A stretch of DNA of 29,532 nt from Psychrobacter sp. UBA5136 (GTDB lineage Bacteria; Pseudomonadota; Gammaproteobacteria; Pseudomonadales; Moraxellaceae): NCBI RefSeq assembly GCF_002414005.1, contig NZ_DHYG01000008.1, positions 1 through 29,532 of the forward strand, given 5' to 3'. The position numbers and the translations under genes are program-made. The notes below the pieces were generated by a model. The model saw only the letters and a program-made list of their open reading frames with translations. It made no database searches and had not been told where the DNA came from. How positions within the stretch are numbered: position 1 is the first letter of the stretch; the number at the start of each line of letters is the position of its first letter. Below, piece after piece: positions 25,706-29,532 of this stretch.

Positions 25706-27383
25706 AGACCTTCTCCTTAAAAGGGGCAATGCCGATACGATCGACCAATTCGCCAAAGCCTTCGACGTCATTGTCATTAGTCACGCGCTGCTCTAGGTAG
25801 ACGTCGATTATTTTTTGTATTGTCGTCGCCACGGCCTCAGTTGGCACGGCTTTGCCCAATATCTTTCCGATTTTGGCATCGTTGCTCGAGTTGCCGCCAA
25901 GGCTGATTTGATACCAATATTCGCCTTTTTTATCGACACCTAAAATACCGATATCGCCCGTGTGATGATGCGCGCAGGCATTCATACAGCCTGACATATT
26001 GAGGCGAATCTCACCTAAGTCATAAAGGTAGTCGAGATCATCAAACTGCTTTTCGATTTGCTCGGCGATATTGTGAGTGGTGGCATTGGCAAGCGAGCAA
26101 AAATCCCAGCCTGGGCAGACGATCATATCGGTTAGGGTATTGATATTTGGACGGGCTAAATGTAGCGCCGAAAGCAACCGCCACAGCTCGTACAAGCGGT
26201 TGGTTTGCACATCGGCAAAGACCAGATTTTGCTGATAAGTGCCGCGCAGCTCGCCAAAGCTATGCTCATCGGCAAGATCGGCGAGGGCGTCCATTTGCGC
26301 GGCGCTAATATTCCCTGAAGGCACATATTTACCATCGACCAAACCGGCTTTTAGGGAAATAACCACCGCACGGTAGCCCGCCACTTTATGCGCCACAGTA
26401 TTTTGTTGATACCAGTTAGCAAAGTCTTTATCAGCGTCTAATTGCTGCTGCAAATCCGACTGTACTTGTAGCGCATCAAAGGTGAGGTAATCAGGCTCGG
26501 TAAAATAGCTACTGGCTTTGTCAAAGTTTGCATCGGTCAAGGTCAAAGGCCCATCTTTGGTACGCGCTTCCCACTCGGCATCGACCAATTTGGCAAACGC
26601 TGGTCCGCCCATGCTATCGACCAATATCTTGATACGCGCTTTAAACTTATTGTCGCGGCGACCATGCAGGTTATAGACGCGCAAAATCGCATCTAAATAG
26701 CTAAGCAAATGCTGGCGCGGTAAGAATGTATTAATGGTTTTGCCAATCACTGGCGTACGGCCAAGTCCGCCGCCGACAATCACTTCAAAACCAAGCTCGC
26801 CTGCGTCATTTTTCTTTAAATGCAGTCCAATATCATGGACTTGCGTCGCTGCTCGATCGTTCGCCGTACCAATCACCGCAATCTTAAATTTACGTGGTAA
26901 AAAAGCAAACTCAGGATGGAAGGTCGACCATTGACGGATAATCTCGCAATAAGGACGCGGATCGGCGATCTCTTCCTTATGAATACCAGCATAAGGGTCG
27001 GTGGTGGTATTACGGATACAGTTGCCCGAGGTTTGGATGGAATGCATTTGTACCGACGCCAGCTCCGCCAAAATATCTGGCACTTCTTCAAGTTTTGGCC
27101 AGTTCAGCTGCATATTGGTGCGGGTGGTAAAGTGGCCGTAACCCTTGTCGTATTTGCGGGTAATCTCGGCCAATTTACGCAATTGATAGGTTGCCAGTAA
27201 CCCGTATGGCACGGCGATACGCAGCATGGGTGCGTAGCGCTGGATATAAAGCCCGTTTTGCAAACGCAGCGGCAAAAATTGCTCTTCTGGCAGCTCACCT
27301 GCCAAAAACCGTTCGGTTTGGTCGCGAAACTGGGCGACGCGTTCCTCTACCAAGGTTTGGTCAGCGTAGTTGTATTGATACAT
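25698..27383 (-). CDS. cysI: Sulfite reductase hemoprotein subunit, sirohaem/4Fe-4S type
   Basis: A 561-residue sirohaem reductase with the duplicated domain structure of the nitrite/sulfite reductase family. It reduces sulfite to sulfide with six electrons. The N-terminal half holds TRTNMQLNWPKLEEVPDIL and TSGNCIRNTTTDPYAG. The cluster motif is C-x5-C (C423, C429 in CPGWDFC) and C-x3-C (C466, C470 in SGCMNACAHHHTG). Nitrite reductases of this fold share the motif, but the cysH, sat and DUF934 neighbours point to sulfite. No CysJ flavoprotein lies here, so electrons must come from elsewhere, perhaps ferredoxin. The protein ends inside the first codons of the DUF934 gene. It is the first gene of the leftward operon. 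Confidence 0.92.
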   Translation of the reverse strand: MYQYNYADQTLVEERVAQFRDQTERFLAGELPEEQFLPLRLQNGLYIQRYAPMLRIAVPYGLLATYQLRKLAEITRKYDKGYGHFTTRTNMQLNWPKLEEVPDILAELASVQMHSIQTSGNCIRNTTTDPYAGIHKEEIADPRPYCEIIRQWSTFHPEFAFLPRKFKIAVIGTANDRAATQVHDIGLHLKKNDAGELGFEVIVGGGLGRTPVIGKTINTFLPRQHLLSYLDAILRVYNLHGRRDNKFKARIKILVDSMGGPAFAKLVDAEWEARTKDGPLTLTDANFDKASSYFTEPDYLTFDALQVQSDLQQQLDADKDFANWYQQNTVAHKVAGYRAVVISLKAGLVDGKYVPSGNISAAQMDALADLADEHSFGELRGTYQQNLVFADVQTNRLYELWRLLSALHLARPNINTLTDMIVCPGWDFCSLANATTHNIAEQIEKQFDDLDYLYDLGEIRLNMSGCMNACAHHHTGDIGILGVDKKGEYWYQISLGGNSSNDAKIGKILGKAVPTEAVATTIQKIIDVYLEQRVTNDNDVEGFGELVDRIGIAPFKEKVYG

Positions 27384-27672
27384 GACGTAATCTCAATGTT
27401 GTTTTAACTTATTCATTTAACAGCGGCGGCGAAAATGATTTGCGTATAAGCGCTTTTATTGCCAATCGCAAGGTAAACCATTCAGTTTTACATCATATAA
27501 GCTCGACTCGCTAAAGATAAATTCCTTTAAGACATATCCATATCCAAACACAGCATAGATTTTCCTAACCAAAGTTAGGTAGCCTATGTTTATTAAATTT
27601 AATCCTTCATTATCCCTGTCCTAATTTTCTCTGATAAGGCTATCTTTCTAACTATTAATTAAGGTTTTAAAA
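27384..27672. promoter_or_regulatory. Divergent control region of cysI and sat
   Basis: The 289-bp spacer between the two divergent sulfur operons must hold both promoters. The most striking element is the nested dyad at 27554-27588. The sat ribosome site AAGG (27661-27664) lies 8 nt before its ATG. In other Gammaproteobacteria CysB activates such promoters, but no CysB site is recognised with confidence. Confidence 0.5.
27554..27588. promoter_or_regulatory. Nested inverted repeat between cysI and sat
   Basis: The inner arms CCTAAC (27564-27569) and GTTAGG (27574-27579) flank CAAA. The outer arms CATAG (27554-27558) and CTATG (27584-27588) flank these with near-equal spacing (5 and 4 bp). 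It could be a regulator site or an RNA hairpin in the sat leader. Confidence 0.45.
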
Positions 27673-28926
27673 ATGACATCTTCCGCCCCCAATCAACAAC
27701 CCTCAAAACTCGTCCCGCCGCATGGCAGCAGCACACTTAAGCCCTTATTGTTAAAAGGTGAGGCGCATAAGCAGGCGTTAAAACTTGCCAGCACCTTGCC
27801 AACCATTACATTGAGCTCACGCGAGCGCGGTGATTTGATTATGTTTGGGATTGGTGGTTTTACGCCGTTAAATGGTTTTATGAATCAATCTGATTGGCAA
27901 GGTGTGGTTGATAATATGCGCTTGCAAAGCGGCGACAATGCTGGCTTGTTTTGGCCAATTCCCATTACCTTGTCAGCGCCGAAAGCAACCGCAGATAAGC
28001 TAAACCAAGGTGATAAAGTGGCGTTGGTGGCGCAAGATGGCGAGATTATGGGCATCTTAACGGTAGAAGAAACTTATAGCATTGATAAAGCCTATGAATG
28101 CCAAAAAGTATTTACCACGACAGACCCTGAGCATCCAGGCGTGCAGCAAGTGCTCAATCAAGATGAGGTCAATATCGCAGGTAGCGTTGAGGTGTTGAGC
28201 GAAGGCGAGTTTCCAACTTTATACCCTGAGATTTATAAAACCCCTAGCGAAACCCGCGAAATTTTGGATGCCAAAGGCTGGAAAACCGTTGCTGCCTTCC
28301 AAACGCGCAACCCCATGCACCGCTCGCACGAATACCTTGCTAAGATTGCTATCGAGATTTGCGATGGCGTATTGATTCATTCACTACTTGGCGCGCTAAA
28401 ACCCGGTGATATCCCAGCAGAAGTGCGCCAACAAGCGATTAAAACCTTGATTGATAATTACTTTAGAGCTGACACCGTTATCCAAGCTGGTTATCCCTTA
28501 GATATGCGTTATGCTGGTCCACGCGAGGCCTTGTTACATGCGGTGTTCCGCCAAAACTATGGCTGTAGCCATCTGATTGTCGGCCGTGATCACGCGGGCG
28601 TTGGTGATTACTATGGCGCCTTTGATGCGCAGGCTATTTTTGATTATGTCGGAAAAGACGATTTAATCACGCAGCCGCTAAAAATTGGCTGGACGTTTTG
28701 GTGTAATGCCTGTAACGCGATGGCGTCTGATAAAACTTGCCCGCATGACGCATCCGAGCATGTCAAAGTATCAGGCACCAAGCTACGTAAAGCGCTATCA
28801 GAAGACGAGGAAGTCCCAGATAACTTTAGCCGTCCAGAAGTTTTGCAGATTTTGCGCGATTATTATGCGGGAATCGCTATCGATGAGCGTGCTGAGGTGA
28901 AATTGGTTGGTGCCTCTGCGGTATAA
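27673..28926 (+). CDS. sat: Sulfate adenylyltransferase (ATP sulfurylase), single-chain type
   Basis: A 417-residue homomeric ATP sulfurylase. It makes adenosine 5'-phosphosulfate (APS) and pyrophosphate from ATP and sulfate, in the cytoplasm. The N-terminal PUA-like part contains MFGIGGFTPLNGFM (residues ~57-70). The active-site motifs are QTRNPMHRSHE (210-220) and GRDHAG (304-309). A C-x2-C-x8-C cluster (C344, C347, C356) with nearby histidines resembles the zinc site of thermophile-type enzymes. This is the Sat type, different from the heterodimeric CysDN of E. coli. The gene is divergent from cysI and ends at a terminator, after which an insertion sequence begins. Confidence 0.94.
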   Translation: MTSSAPNQQPSKLVPPHGSSTLKPLLLKGEAHKQALKLASTLPTITLSSRERGDLIMFGIGGFTPLNGFMNQSDWQGVVDNMRLQSGDNAGLFWPIPITLSAPKATADKLNQGDKVALVAQDGEIMGILTVEETYSIDKAYECQKVFTTTDPEHPGVQQVLNQDEVNIAGSVEVLSEGEFPTLYPEIYKTPSETREILDAKGWKTVAAFQTRNPMHRSHEYLAKIAIEICDGVLIHSLLGALKPGDIPAEVRQQAIKTLIDNYFRADTVIQAGYPLDMRYAGPREALLHAVFRQNYGCSHLIVGRDHAGVGDYYGAFDAQAIFDYVGKDDLITQPLKIGWTFWCNACNAMASDKTCPHDASEHVKVSGTKLRKALSEDEEVPDNFSRPEVLQILRDYYAGIAIDERAEVKLVGASAV

Positions 28927-28945
28927 GTCTTAAATATTAAACAAT

Positions 28946-28980
28946 AAAAAAAGGTCAGGTTTATTATCTGACCCTTTTTT
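28946..28980 (+). terminator. Terminator of sat
   Basis: GGTCAG (28953-28958) pairs with CTGACC (28968-28973), flanked by a run of A on the left and CTTTTTT on the right. The A/T flanks extend the pairing with one bulged base. Confidence 0.85.
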
Positions 28981-28999
28981 ATTAGACCTCTTGCAAAAG

Positions 29000-29532
29000 T
29001 CATAGTTTAAGCTCGGAATTAATGATACCAGCAAACAGCTTCATTCTAAGATCATAGCGCTGACGACGGTTGCGATATTTATGAGCCACGATTTTGAACC
29101 GTTTGATTAAGCCTATTTTGTGCTCAACCACAATACGGAACTTTGCCAGATAGTGATTGGCCTGTTTGCATATCTCCAATAACTGACCACCACGAGGTTT
29201 CTTAAATGGTGTGAAAGTTTGGTTATGTAGCTTTGCTAACCCTTGATAACCACTGTCTGCTAGATAGTTAGTATTCTCAGGTAACCAATCAGGACAAGTA
29301 TCTTTATACAGCTTAAAATCGTGGATTGACCCTTTACAGGTTTGCACATCAAGTATCAAACCAGTTTGCCAATGAACGATAACCTGCGCTTTTAAGGTGT
29401 GTTGTTTTTTCTTACCGCTGTAGTAGTCTCTTTGGTTTTTTTTGGACGCTCAATAGGGGTTTCGGTGGCATCGACAATGACGACTGACCAATTGATGTCC
29501 TCATCGACACGACTAGGCAGCTTTTTAGGTAA
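29000..29532 (-). CDS. IS5-family DDE transposase, partial, with -1 frameshift at an A8 run
   Basis: Two overlapping frames encode one DDE transposase. In the minus strand the first frame (29532 to a TAA at 29392-29394) encodes NWSVVIVDATETPIERPKK, carrying the first catalytic Asp in VDATE. The rest of the enzyme is in the -1 frame to the stop at 29000: QRDYYSGKKKQHTLKAQVI, then LADSGYQG (second Asp) and VVEHKIGLIKRFK (Glu). The joint lies at eight A residues (29436-29443). Reading CCA-AAA-AAA with a -1 slip joins the frames. IS5-family elements are known to use such programmed slips, so the gene may be functional; an indel in the A-run is the alternative. The 5' end is beyond the window. Confidence 0.8.
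29436..29443 (-). other. Slippery A8 tract, -1 frameshift site of transposase
   Basis: The run of eight A on the minus strand contains the heptamer A-AAA-AAA in the right phase for a -1 slip. Upstream and downstream frames both encode conserved transposase sequence directly against it. Confidence 0.65.

Larger units (their letters stand above)
28985..29532 (-). mobile_element. IS5-family insertion sequence (cut by window edge)
   Basis: The right part of an IS5-type element starts about 28985. The terminal sequence GACCTCTTGCAAAAGTC follows a TTA at 28982-28984, which could be one copy of a 3-bp target duplication, as described for some IS5 subgroups. The other end, with the partner repeat and target copy, is outside the window. 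The element lies directly after the sat terminator. Confidence 0.75.

Noticed and set aside
12648..28926. A defence or prophage island
   Set aside because: Apart from the AT-rich gene and the IS at the edge, all genes are core metabolic or repair genes with no phage or defence hallmark. SbcCD alone is a housekeeping nuclease.
1..29532. CRISPR array, tRNA, rRNA or riboswitch
   Set aside because: No regularly spaced repeats, cloverleaf or recognisable riboswitch core was seen by eye; a computed search could still find a weak one.

Overview
The window looks like chromosomal DNA from a Gammaproteobacterium of the Moraxellaceae, most likely Psychrobacter. The evidence is indirect: moderate GC, a large (~1600-residue) NAD-glutamate dehydrogenase, single-chain ATP sulfurylase, a CysI-DUF934 pair, and protein wording close to Psychrobacter/Acinetobacter homologues as I remember them. 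No rRNA, tRNA or CRISPR array was seen. The genus is an inference.

Layout. 1-494: 3' end of a gene that fits dnaX (DNA polymerase III tau/gamma), with a strong terminator. 729-1628: LysR regulator (+). 1733-3175: argD and yacG (-), facing the LysR gene across a shared bidirectional terminator. 3323-4134: a possible small membrane ORF overlapping a TrmB-like methyltransferase gene (+). 4308-5729: ABC1/UbiB-family atypical kinase (-). 6038-7363: purD (-), with a good promoter facing the glutamate dehydrogenase gene (7741-12549, +). 12648-19366: WG-repeat exported protein, sbcC and sbcD (all -; transcription order sbcD, sbcC, WG gene). 19635-20129: an AT-rich unknown gene (-). 20257-21867: cysG (-). 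22119-23069: PlsC/YihG-like acyltransferase (-). 23525-24265: short-chain dehydrogenase (+). 24374-27383: cysI, DUF934 gene and cysH (-). 27673-28926: sat (+). 28985 to the right edge: an IS5-family insertion sequence, cut by the window.

How the genes work together. The right third is mainly sulfate assimilation. Sat makes APS, CysH reduces the activated sulfate to sulfite, and CysI (sirohaem and 4Fe-4S) reduces sulfite to sulfide. CysG makes the sirohaem that CysI needs. DUF934 is translationally coupled to cysI. No APS kinase, CysJ flavoprotein or sulfate transporter is in view, so these steps must be encoded elsewhere or done differently. SbcD and SbcC form the Mre11/Rad50-like nuclease. 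The remaining genes are housekeeping: arginine, purine and glutamate metabolism, lipid acylation and tRNA-type methylation.

I found no clear new multi-gene system. The items most worth a second look are the small ORF overlapping the TrmB-like gene, the Fe-S-less CysH beside an APS-forming Sat, the CysI-DUF934 coupling, two operator-like dyads, the AT-rich unknown gene between sbcD and cysG, and an A8 slippery site in the IS transposase.
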